A stretch of DNA of 13,051 nt. It comes from Stigonema sp964246695 (GTDB lineage Bacteria > Cyanobacteriota > Cyanobacteriia > Cyanobacteriales > Nostocaceae). The translations under genes were made by a program, and so were the position numbers. This document shows, piece after piece, positions 6,090-12,449 of the stretch (its first letter is position 1; every line of letters begins with the position of its first letter). The DNA lies in NCBI GenBank assembly GCA_964246695.1, contig CAXTSI010000246.1, forward strand, positions 1 to 13,051, written 5' to 3'. The notes under the pieces are model-generated. The model did not search any database. It was not told where the DNA came from and worked only from the letters and a program-made list of their open reading frames with translations.

Positions 6090-6266
6090 CGTGTCCAATG
6101 TTGTACTAAAAGTTATCGCCGATTTCATCAGTGTTGGAGTGATTTAATTTCTCAGAGTCCAGTACTCAAGGGAATTCGGATTCACGATCTGCGCCATGCT
6201 CACGCAACTGAGCGCGTCGGATTGATGGGGATTGAGACACTTCGTGCATTGATTGATATTTTTTGA
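6090..6266 (+). pseudogene. Tyrosine recombinase (phage-type integrase) fragment
   Basis: One frame reads SYRRFHQCWSDLISQSPVLK, then GIRIHDLRHAHATERVGLMG and IETLRALIDIF-stop. HDLRHAHATE is the HxxR box of tyrosine recombinases (His and the second Arg of the catalytic set). The next expected elements, the GH motif and the nucleophilic Tyr about 30 residues later, are missing because the sequence diverges after IETLRAL (about 6251). The N-terminal core-binding domain and first catalytic Arg are also absent. It is a scrap of an integrase, compatible with a former integrated element here. Confidence 0.75.
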
Positions 6267-6464
6267 TACATGATCAATTGAAAACCACTTGGGAGGAAAA
6301 ATCCAGTGAAAACAAGTGTTTAAAAAGTTAAAATAGTTACTGGATTATTCTTTGTACTGAAATGTCAAGGCGCTGTTCAAAAAATTAAGCAATTCAAAAC
6401 TAGACTTGGATAAAACCAAGCCCAAAATATCATTAATTACAAAGAAATGCACCTTGACGCTAGA

Positions 6465-7505
6465 TTAAGCGGTATTTGCGAGCATTTTTAAGTATCTGTA
6501 AGCAGTAGCAAAAATATCTTTGTAGGGACAAGAGCTAGCGATCGCAATTAAAATTCTTCTGGTGCTTACAGTAATTAGCGCTCCCAACTTTAGTAATTTT
6601 GTACGAATAGTCCCAACTTGAGCTTTTTGTAATTCCGTTTTATTCAAACACTTTTCTCGTAATGCATTCATCAAAACATAAGCTAGAGAAGAGAACCATA
6701 AACGTAATTGATTTCCTGCAAATGTGTGAGTACTCGTTCTCTCGCTGAAAAGTTCCAGTTGTTGTTCCTTAAAACGATTTTCCATCTCTCCACGCTGACA
6801 ATATTTTTGTGTGTAAAGTTGACCAGGAGGTACTTTCTTGCTGAGGAGTGAAGTGACAACGAAACGAATATTAGTTCCCTTTTGTCCGTATTCAACTTTG
6901 GCAACAACGCGACGGCTACGGCTCCAAGATTCGAGAGTTTGATAGTTTAAAGAACAATACCAAATTGAGTCATCAATCAGTTCCGACGCTTGTTGTTTTA
7001 GTTCTTCAGAAGGAGTAAATAGAGTCTCTAAAAATGAAACTACTGTTGACCTTTTTTGCTCAAACTCCTGCTTCGCTTTGCTTTGAGTTCCAATAGTCAT
7101 TTTAATTAAACGACTGTTTTGTGCTAACCCAAAAACATATTCTACTCCGGTTTGCGATTCGCACCATGCCATGATATTCTCCCTGGCATAGGCACTATCT
7201 CCACGTACAATAATCTCTACATTTTTCCATTTTTGACGTATTTGTTGAATAATTCTCTGTAACTCCTCCAAAGCACCTGCTGCTGGGTCTACATTTGAAG
7301 GTCGTAGTTTGGCTGCCAATAAATGTTTTCCACAAAATATATAAAGTGGCGCATAGCAGTATCCTCCGTAATAAGTATTGAAAAAAACTTGCTCCTGATT
7401 CCCATGAACTAAATCATCAGTTACATCTAGATCTAATGTAATTTGTCTCGGTTCTTTAGAATAAGATTCTAGAAATATTTTGATAAATAAACTTTCAATT
7501 TCTTC
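6465..7505 (-). pseudogene. IS1380-family transposase, N-terminally truncated
   Basis: The minus frame is open for 346 codons from just below a TGA at 7506-7508 to TAA at 6465. It contains the IS1380 DDE landmarks in order: TLDLDVTDDLVHGNQEQVFF with the first catalytic Asp, LRPSNVDPAAGALEELQRII, IIVRGDSAYARENIMAWCE with the second Asp, and QRGEMENRFKEQ with the catalytic Glu. No start codon exists before TTG 7319, which lies inside the conserved domain, and IS1380 transposases are normally above 400 aa. About 100 N-terminal residues are therefore missing. The bases above the TGA encode nothing resembling that N-terminus. The upstream IS end could not be found; the downstream end is probably somewhere in 6350-6464, where an imperfect TGTCAAGG / CCTTGACG inverted pair (6363, 6452) is the only candidate seen. 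Confidence 0.8.
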
Positions 7506-7629
7506 TCATTAGATGGTTGGGGGGCAAAAAACGCCCGACCGCTTCATTAAAAGTGATTAGCCGGACATGATATAAAATACCCTTACGGCAAGCTTATAGA
7601 TAGCTGAATTCACTTTTGGAGTTAGCTGT

Positions 7630-7971
7630 TTGAGCAATCATAAACTAATGTCTGCTTACGCAGACCTAGCAGATGATGCTATATCTGCTATGTACGTTTA
7701 TCTGTTGCATTTCAACAAACCAATAAATCCAAATCGACCAACACAACATTATTTAGGGTTTACTAAAGACTTAGACGAACGTATTAGAGAACATAGAAAA
7801 GGAAAAGGCGCTCGTTTAACCCAAGTTGCTTTGGATCGAGAAATCTCTTTCAAAGTTGCTGAGGTTTGGAGAGGCGATCGCTTGCTATAAAAACAGCTAA
7901 AACGGCAGAAAAATCATCGTCGTTTTTGTCCCATTTGCAATAATCGTTGCTTTAAAGAAGAGAAGTTTTAA
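7630..7971 (+). pseudogene. GIY-YIG nuclease-family gene with premature TAA
   Basis: The first 86 codons (TTG 7630 to TAA 7888-7890) encode a GIY-YIG-type domain: YVYLLHF (residues 22-28) for the GIY strand, HYLGFT (40-45) for YIG, then the catalytic-Arg helix ERIREHRKGKGARLTQ. The same frame continues after the TAA with KQLKRQKNHRRFCPICNNRC and FKEEKF, stopping at 7969-7971, one base before the next ATG. CPIC near the end is, as I recall, typical of the C-terminus of this cyanobacterial family. A single GAA-to-TAA change would explain the stop. TTG 7630 is supported by GGAG eight bases upstream; ATG 7648 and 7690 lack such a site. The truncated 86-aa product keeps the core motifs, so residual activity is possible. 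Cellular role unknown (possibly a homing or repair-like nuclease). Confidence 0.75.
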
Positions 7972-7972
7972 C

Positions 7973-8329
7973 ATGAAAATTATACAAGCTAAATCCCTTC
8001 AAGAAATCGATGAATTGATTGCTCAACAATTAGGTTGGGTTAAATCCTCATTTGAGGAAGAATGCAGCCAGTTCACTCCAGGTGCTCAATGGAATTATGG
8101 CACTGATGGATATACCATCACAGTTGAACTCCTGTTTCCAAGAGAAGTAGTGGAAGCAGGCACGTTCGAGGAGTGGACAGATAATCATTACCATTGGTGT
8201 GCAGAAAATGGCGGCGCACCGAGGTTCAGCAGCAATTGGGATGACACAGAACTGTTACTCCAAGAGTGCGATGCCGCGAAGCGGCATGCCCTTCGGGCAT
8301 CGCTGCGGTTTGTTAGTCAAGTGGTTTAG
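7973..8329 (+). CDS. Hypothetical protein, 3' end altered by an SDR insert
   Basis: The 118-aa product starts one base after the original stop of the GIY-YIG gene, with GAAGAG upstream as a likely ribosome binding site, so the two formed an operon. I do not recognise the family. It has a helical start (IIQAKSLQEIDELIAQQLGW) and a strand-rich middle (WNYGTDGYTITVELLFPRE). An aromatic segment follows: WTDNHYHWCAENGGAPRFSS. The last 17 residues (AAKRHALRASLRFVSQVV and neighbours) are encoded by and after a 28-bp repeat at 8273-8300. Without that repeat the frame would continue through ECDRCGLLVKWFRNSEIT to a TAA at 8496-8498, including PLIAYTGSPFGIPKSMPL. The true ancestral end is uncertain because part of 8331-8498 could belong to another small gene. 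Confidence 0.6.
   Translation: MKIIQAKSLQEIDELIAQQLGWVKSSFEEECSQFTPGAQWNYGTDGYTITVELLFPREVVEAGTFEEWTDNHYHWCAENGGAPRFSSNWDDTELLLQECDAAKRHALRASLRFVSQVV
8273..8300 (+). repeat. SDR5-like 28-bp double-hairpin insert in a HIP1 site
   Basis: GCGAT (8268-8272), 28 bases, then CGC (8301-8303): excision rebuilds a HIP1 octamer and joins two reading frames. The insert folds as stem GCCGC/GCGGC with loop GAA, spacer AT, stem GCCC/GGGC with loop TTC. Length, insertion point and two-hairpin layout equal those of the copy at 2221-2248, while the stem bases differ in compensating pairs. That points to a structure-conserved family rather than a chance match. Confidence 0.8.
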
Positions 8330-8470
8330 AAACAGCGAAATCACCAGCTGTTCAATTAAGCAAATAGATAATACTACAACAGCACCCCTTATCGCCTACA
8401 CAGGTAGCCCCTTCGGTATTCCCAAGTCTATGCCCCTCGCCACCTCTCTAGCTTGGTTACTCTGGCATAA

Positions 8471-9490
8471 TATCAAAATCGAACTCAAGAAGGCATAAAT
8501 AATCCTACCATTATTTACCATGCTTCTCAAAAAAACTGCCTTACTACCAAACTAATTGAAACCCTAGAGATATTGCCCGGACATTGGCTTATAGTGCCAA
8601 CGCAAGGAAAAAGACCGCTCTCGATATCGGTGGGAGCAATATCCATTTACTCCCCAATCCTTACTCGAACAACTTGCCCGCATAGGAAAAGTTAAGGTAC
8701 GCGTAGACGCGGAGCGGCTTGTCGCGCTTACATCGCTCCTGTTCTCTATACGAGGCACAGCCCACAGGCATTGGTCTACTGTGCGGTCAAAATACCAAAG
8801 AATTTCTGGTATCTGTAGACTGTGATGGTCTAAGTGCCTACGACCAAATTACAGCGATCGCCTCTGGGGCATTCCGAGAGCCAATCGCTCCTAAACCTCT
8901 GCCCCCCACAGTAGCATTTACATCAGGGCGACTAGGCAGGGCGCAATACTTGTTCAAAATCCAGGATCTGCCCCAACACCAACGGCTCAAATCCAGAAAA
9001 ATCCCCACTGCTCCCGAAGAAGCACTCTTATCTTAGAGGTTCCAATCTACAATCAGTGCTGCCTCCATCAGTACATCCCATCACCGGGTATTATCGTTGG
9101 TTGCCTGATTGTCGCCCAGACCAAATAGAGGTGGCAACAGCACCTAATTGGGTGATTGAGCAGATGTCTGTGCCTACAAAACCACAGAAAAGACAGTACC
9201 TTAATCACCACTACCTCACACAACCAACCCCAAAACCGACAGATGTTGATGCCCAGAAAGCACTGTTGCTACTAGAGGTGATTCATCCCAGGTTTGCTGA
9301 TGACTATGAGAGTTGGATCAAAGTGGGGATGGCGCTAAAGAGTGTAAATCCAAATCTCCTAAGAGTTTGGGATGAATGGAGCCAACTATCTCCCAAATAT
9401 AAACCAGGAGAGTGCGAATACAAATGGCAGTCTTTCAGAAAATGGGGAATTACCATTAGAACACTCTATAAACTTGCCAATCTTTCCTAA
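8471..9490 (+). pseudogene. Prim-Pol / PriCT-type plasmid primase, multiply frameshifted
   Basis: The pieces, in order, make up a cyanobacterial plasmid/phage primase-polymerase. Frame one (8471-~8622): KLIETLEILPGHWLIVPTQG then KRPL. Frame two (~8622-8700): WEQYPFTPQSLLEQLARIGK. Frame three (~8726-9036): QPTGIGLLCGQN, SVDCDGLSAYD with the acidic metal-site motif, and TVAFTSGRLGRAQYLFKI. Frame four (~9036-9490): GSNLQSVLPPSVHPITGYY, WLPDC, then a PriCT-2-like domain with IHPRFADDYESWIKVGMALK and SQLSPKYKPGECEYKWQSF. At least three lesions break it: a small indel near 8620, a 25-bp repeat at 8701-8725 whose removal restores the frame, and a shift near 9025-9036. The gene was about 330 aa and preceded the PRTRC genes, a typical plasmid-backbone order. 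It cannot now yield a full protein. Confidence 0.8.
8701..8725 (+). repeat. 25-bp small dispersed repeat in the primase gene
   Basis: The 25 bases from GCGTAGACGC to TTGTCGC contain a GCG/CGC mini-hairpin with a TAGA loop, then GCGG paired with GTCGC around CTT. It resembles the short GC-rich palindromic repeats scattered in Nostoc-like genomes. Its length is 1 modulo 3, and removing it puts the upstream KVKV and downstream SLYEAQPTGIGLLCG segments in one frame. It does not sit in a HIP1 octamer, unlike the 28-bp copies. Confidence 0.6.
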
Positions 9491-9499
9491 CAAAAAACA

Positions 9500-10111
9500 A
9501 TGTCAGCAATCGAACATAATACAGAAGAGTTAAAGTCAGATCCAGCAGAAATCGATGAAGAGGAACCCGATAATGATGATGACACTGAAGATAATGCATC
9601 ACCAACAATCAATAATCAAAACTTAGAAGAGAGCTACAATTTTCTAAATGCAGCTTCCACCTCAATTGGCGGCTGAGTCTCTGAAAGCATACCAATTTCC
9701 CCTCACTGTCAAATCTTTCTAGAGAATACTACCTTAACAGTTCCCATGCCAGCGCTGGTATTTGCAGGATGCGATCGCCAGTATTGGATTTGGGCAGTCA
9801 AGGAATTTGACCCAAATTCTCAACTTTTTCATGCGCCATTACCAAACGTTATGGAGGATAGTTCTATCTGCTTCGGGGAAAACTCCCCTCCACAGTGTTC
9901 TTCCACTGCCATTATGCAGGCATGGAAATTCTTTTGGAATAGCCCTTTCAATAACCATTTGGTGCAGGGCAAATCCAAATCCCATCCCCAAAATGTGCGA
10001 TCGCATCTTCAGAAACTACACTACAACAACTCCAAAAAATATCCACTCCGTGACCTAGTACCGAGCAGTAACAAGACCATCGCCGATGCAATTGAGGTAA
10101 TCATTAAATGA
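9500..10111 (+). pseudogene. PRTRC system protein B (E2-like), with an in-frame TGA
   Basis: ATG 9500 opens ten bases after the primase stop. Codons 1-58 encode a very acidic leader (IDEEEPDNDDDTEDN) ending in NFLNAASTSIGG, then TGA at 9674-9676. The same frame goes on without another stop: VSESIPISPHCQIFLE, PMPALVFAG, LFHAPLPNVMEDSSICFG, SPFNNHLVQGKS, YPLRDLVPS. This is PRTRC protein B, a member of the prokaryotic E2/UBC-like families. HAPLPNV..SSIC mirrors the HPN...IC of E2 enzymes, with Cys124 (counting from 9500) at the catalytic position. The intact 203-codon gene would end at TGA 10109-10111, overlapping the next ATG. The remaining ORF from ATG 9746 (121 aa) keeps the core but has no ribosome binding site. 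Likely a nonsense mutation; an upstream separate 58-aa gene is the alternative. Confidence 0.75.
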
Positions 10112-10112
10112 C
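10091..10112 (+). repeat. 22-bp direct repeat, left copy (B stop / XRE start)
   Basis: This copy spans the last codons of PRTRC B and the ATGA stop-start overlap with the XRE gene. It matches 10471-10492 in 20 of 22 bases, with identical TCATTAAATGAC ends. The repeats lie exactly 380 bp apart and bracket the XRE gene. Confidence 0.7.
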
Positions 10113-10422
10113 TGCCCAACTGAACAAAGTTTTAAGGTTGATAAGGATATTCCATGATTTAAAACAAAAGAAACTGGCAGAAAAATTAGGAATATCCAAA
10201 TCACTTCTTTCAGAAATCGAATCAGGAAAGAAAACGCCAACACTTTCTGTACTAAACCGTTATGCAGAAGTTTTCCAGGTTCCAGTTTCCTCAATTATAT
10301 TCTTTTCAGAAAACATTAATAGTGATGTTGATGTAGAAAATTTACAAACATTCATATCTCCAAAAATCATTACTTTGATGAAATTTGTTGCAGAAAATTT
10401 TGGACGTGTTCATGCTGAATAA
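10108..10422 (+). CDS. XRE-family transcriptional regulator
   Basis: A 104-aa protein with an N-terminal HTH_3 domain: residues about 9-63, including KKLAEKLGISKSLLSEIESG and KTPTLSVLNRYAEVFQVP, with all hallmarks of the XRE fold (first helix, turn, recognition helix SKSLLSEIE, closing helices). The C-terminal 40 residues are a short dimerisation-type tail. It is probably a repressor of its own operon. Its ATG overlaps the TGA of PRTRC B (ATGA), and its stop is followed by 22 further open codons in the same frame that end at the ATGA start of PRTRC A. It appears intact between damaged genes. PRTRC cassettes as I know them do not place a regulator between B and A, and the flanking 22-bp repeats suggest a later insertion or local duplication. 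Confidence 0.85.
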   Translation: MTAQLNKVLRLIRIFHDLKQKKLAEKLGISKSLLSEIESGKKTPTLSVLNRYAEVFQVPVSSIIFFSENINSDVDVENLQTFISPKIITLMKFVAENFGRVHAE

Positions 10423-10470
10423 CGGAATACCACTCAACCACCAACACTATCAATGCCCGAAGCTTCTGTT

Positions 10471-10492
10471 ATTAAGGAAATCATTAAATGAC
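10471..10492 (+). repeat. 22-bp direct repeat, right copy (before PRTRC A)
   Basis: Twenty of 22 bases equal 10091-10112. In the frame that continues past the XRE stop it encodes IKEIIK-stop, parallel to IEVIIK-stop at the end of PRTRC B. Its ATGA overlap gives the ATG 10488 of PRTRC A. It is probably the original B/A junction, with the left copy created when the XRE segment arrived, or vice versa. Confidence 0.7.
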
Positions 10493-11087
10493 AATGGCAC
10501 TACTGATTGATTACAAAATCGCCACTAGCCCAACACTACCCCCAATAGCACGCTGCATGATGGAGTATTGGGTAGCTGGAAATGGGGTGTTTGTTCGTGC
10601 TGCACGCCTGGGAATATCTGCCTGCATTGCCATCAGCCAATGCACCATTCGGGGTTTGCCCAATCTATCGCCCTATTTCCACCTCTCTCATCCCCCAGTT
10701 CCTGCAAACCAGGTCCTCACAATGCTACAGGCATCCCAGGCTGGGGGCCATCTTGAACTTCTCTTTCACCTCTGCTTCGCGGACGGGGAGTGGCATCTGC
10801 ATATCCCAGAACAAATTGCTACATCTACCAGTGTGACTCCTGTGGAAACATCCAGTCCTTCTTATGACACCGCCATTATTGAAGTTCACAGTCACCATGC
10901 TATGAGTGCTAAATTCTCCGCGACCGATGATCGGGAGGAATCTGGCAAGTTCAGAATCTTCGCAGTTTTAGGGACAATCTTCACTAGTCCCACTATCTGT
11001 GTACGGGTGGGCATATACAGCCACTTCTGGGAAATCCCAGCCAACTGGGTATTTGAACTGCCTTCTGAGTTAGGCGTTGCAGAATAG
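10488..11087 (+). CDS. PRTRC system protein A (JAB/JAMM metallopeptidase-like)
   Basis: A 199-aa protein whose C-terminal half carries a perfect JAMM zinc motif: EVHSHHAMSAKFSATDD, with His134, His136 and Asp147 in the H-x-H-x7-S-x2-D spacing. The family segments FRIFAVLGTI and VRVGIYSHFWEIPANWVFEL follow. JAB-type PRTRC A proteins are presumed isopeptidases acting with the ubiquitin-like C, E1-like ThiF and E2-like B proteins of plasmid PRTRC cassettes. The general-base Glu could not be assigned with confidence. The N-terminal half contains YWVAGNGVFVRAAR, also usual for the family. The last four codons (GVAE) and the stop lie inside the left end of the IS1 element that starts at 11073, so the natural C-terminus is lost, though by only a few residues. 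The zinc-site core looks intact. Confidence 0.8.
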   Translation: MTMALLIDYKIATSPTLPPIARCMMEYWVAGNGVFVRAARLGISACIAISQCTIRGLPNLSPYFHLSHPPVPANQVLTMLQASQAGGHLELLFHLCFADGEWHLHIPEQIATSTSVTPVETSSPSYDTAIIEVHSHHAMSAKFSATDDREESGKFRIFAVLGTIFTSPTICVRVGIYSHFWEIPANWVFELPSELGVAE

Positions 11088-11101
11088 AAATATGAATTAG
11101 G
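11073..11101 (+). repeat. IS1 left terminal inverted repeat
   Basis: Starts GGCGTTGC within the final codons of PRTRC A; its TAG at 11085-11087 ends that gene. Matches the right end in 24 of 29 positions. Confidence 0.75.
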
Positions 11102-11110
11102 GCGATCGCG

Positions 11111-11827
11111 ATGAAATGTCCAAGGTGTACTCAGCTACATTCGTAAGAATGGGTGGCAAAGAGGTAAACAAAACTACATATGTGTTAACTGTAAACGTCA
11201 GTTCATTGAATATTATGATCAGAAAGGATACACAGAAGATATTAAAAGTGAATGCCTAGAAATGTATGTCAATGGTTCTGGTTTCCGGGCGATAGAAAGA
11301 GTAAAAAAAGTACATCATACTACTGTTATAAATTGGGTTAGAGAAGTTGGTAGTGCTTTAGAAGACATACCTTACACTAGTGAAATACCAGAAGTTACAG
11401 AAGTTGATGAGCTTGAAACTTTTATCGGTAAAAAAAAACAAAATATGGCTGTGGACAGCCGTGAATCATAGCGTTCCGGGAATTATAGCTTGGGTTTTAG
11501 GGGAAGCGAAGTTCAGAAACTTTTAAGTTTTTATGGCTGATAATTAGGTGTTGGCATTCTTATTTTTATGTTACAGACGGATATCCCGTTTACCCTTGTT
11601 TTATCAGTAATGAAGACCACATTGTTAGCAAGACATATATGACAAGAGTGGAAGGAGAAAACAGCCGTTTAAGACAACAACTGGCTCGACTACATCGTAA
11701 AACTTTTTGTTACTCCAAATCAGAAGAAATGCTTAAACATTCAATTCGATTGGTAATACATTATCTTAAGTATGGGTCAGTGGCGCTGCGGGCGCTATGC
11801 GCCCGCAAGCTTGAGGTGATCGCCTGA
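11111..11827 (+). pseudogene. IS1-family transposase, frameshifted
   Basis: ATG 11111 gives MKCPRCTQLH, a zinc-finger start, then a frame break at about 11140 (a two-base loss restores RKNGWQRGKQNYICVNCKRQ). The next stretch, YVNGSGFRAIERVKKVHHTT through EVDELETFIGKKK, is the IS1 InsA-like part. A run of nine A (11430-11438) shifts the frame; with eight A it would read on as IWLWTAVNHSVPGIIAWVLG. Further indels around 11510-11555 precede SYFYVTDGYPVYPCFIS, MTRVEGENSRLRQQLARLHR and CYSKSEEMLKHSIRLVIHYL, the DDE catalytic end. The run of A might once have been a programmed slippage site, as in IS1, but the other lesions make the copy inactive. The final codons pass through a 33-bp repeat. Confidence 0.85.
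11786..11818 (-). repeat. 33-bp palindromic insert in a HIP1 site of the IS1 element
   Basis: On the minus strand GCGAT, 33 bases, then CGC; excision gives GGCGATCGCC. The core is a perfect hairpin GCGGGCGC-TAT-GCGCCCGC (11788-11806 on the plus strand), beside the short palindrome CAAGCTTG. The length is a multiple of three, so the transposase frame is not shifted, only lengthened by 11 residues. Confidence 0.6.
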
Positions 11828-11851
11828 TTCATATTTTGGTTCAGCAACGCC
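11823..11851 (-). repeat. IS1 right terminal inverted repeat
   Basis: Reads inward on the minus strand from GGCGTTGCTGAA. It supplies the TGA stop (11841-11843) of the minus-strand 202-aa gene that runs into it. Confidence 0.75.
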
Positions 11852-12449
11852 CAAAAATCGGACTACCAAATAAAGTAGATTTGCGATATAATGGGGGTAT
11901 ACTGTAGTTTTTTGGGAAAAAAGCTTTCAGACAATCATCTGCTAGATTTTTGACAGATGTCTGGTCTTGTGGGTAATCTTTTGTTAGCCAAGCAGTTATT
12001 AATAGAGTTTCACCGAGAAAGCGATCGCTTCCTTCCAAAAGCCAGCAATTGTCTGGATTCAGCTTACTGAAAAGTTGAATATCTACATCTTCAGTTCTCT
12101 GATCCTTTTCTTTTTCTGGACGACGTAGATTCAGCCAAAGCCCATAACTATCGTAAATGCGCAACGGCTGGACAAGTCCTGTAAGTTTTAATGGTTTACC
12201 ATCTAAAAAAACCTCACCAGCCAGTGGAATGGTAAAGTTATTGTTTTGGACTTTCTCAGGTTTTATTAAAACTACACGGCGATTATTTGGTTCTTTGTGC
12301 AGATCCAGCCATTGCGTCAAATCTAATTTTTGCTGCAAACTTTTCTCAATAATGTCATCACAGCTTTGCCAAAGCCAATTATCATCTAAGTTATTTTGCA
12401 GAGTAAAAGCGAATAAATGGATATTGGGAGCATAGACTTGATGACTCAT
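11841..12449 (-). CDS. CHAT-locus hypothetical protein, truncated by IS1 end
   Basis: The 202-aa frame starts at ATG 12449, overlapping the stop of the upstream gene by four bases (ATGA). The sequence has YAPNIHLFAFTL at residues 6-17, WLWQSCDDII, a basic-acidic middle, LAGEVFLDGKPLKLTGLVQP, LRIYDSYGLWLNLRRPE and KLNPDNCWLLEGSDRFLGET. I recall similar cyanobacterial proteins as the N-terminal part of a longer protein beside CHAT genes, but cannot name a domain. The last residues GRC and the stop are encoded by the right end of the IS1 element, so the C-terminal part is missing; SPIF is the last native stretch. No signal peptide or membrane segment is visible. Its coupling to the 112-aa gene suggests a complex of the two products with the CHAT protein. 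Confidence 0.6.
   Translation of the reverse strand: MSHQVYAPNIHLFAFTLQNNLDDNWLWQSCDDIIEKSLQQKLDLTQWLDLHKEPNNRRVVLIKPEKVQNNNFTIPLAGEVFLDGKPLKLTGLVQPLRIYDSYGLWLNLRRPEKEKDQRTEDVDIQLFSKLNPDNCWLLEGSDRFLGETLLITAWLTKDYPQDQTSVKNLADDCLKAFFPKNYSIPPLYRKSTLFGSPIFGRC

Larger units (their letters stand above)
11073..11851 (+). mobile_element. IS1-family insertion sequence, degenerate
   Basis: The ends are imperfect inverted repeats of 29 bp: 11073-11101 begins GGCGTTGCAGAA and includes ATATGAAT; the other end, read inwards from 11851, begins GGCGTTGCTGAA and also includes ATATGAAT. 24 of 29 positions agree. Total length 779 bp suits IS1 (about 0.75-0.9 kb). It carries a single plus-strand transposase pseudogene and a 33-bp palindromic repeat near its right end. 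No target duplication is seen: the nine bases outside each end (TCTGAGTTA and CCAAAAATC) differ. One flank was probably deleted or recombined after insertion. Confidence 0.8.

Noticed and set aside
7516..7540. GGGC/GCCC pair around A6 as a terminator
   Set aside because: Only four paired bases, and no gene ends at the right place on either strand.
8564..8758. 64-aa minus-strand ORF
   Set aside because: Lies opposite recognisable primase coding sequence on the plus strand.
9674..9676. TGA as selenocysteine or another recoding site
   Set aside because: No SECIS-like hairpin was recognised, and the neighbouring genes are full of ordinary inactivating lesions.
10055..10294. 79-aa minus-strand ORF
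   Set aside because: Antisense to the XRE regulator, hydrophobic only because of AT-rich codons on the other strand.
10568..10836. 62- and 84-aa ORFs inside PRTRC A
   Set aside because: Other frames of the JAMM-protein gene; no independent start signals or motifs.
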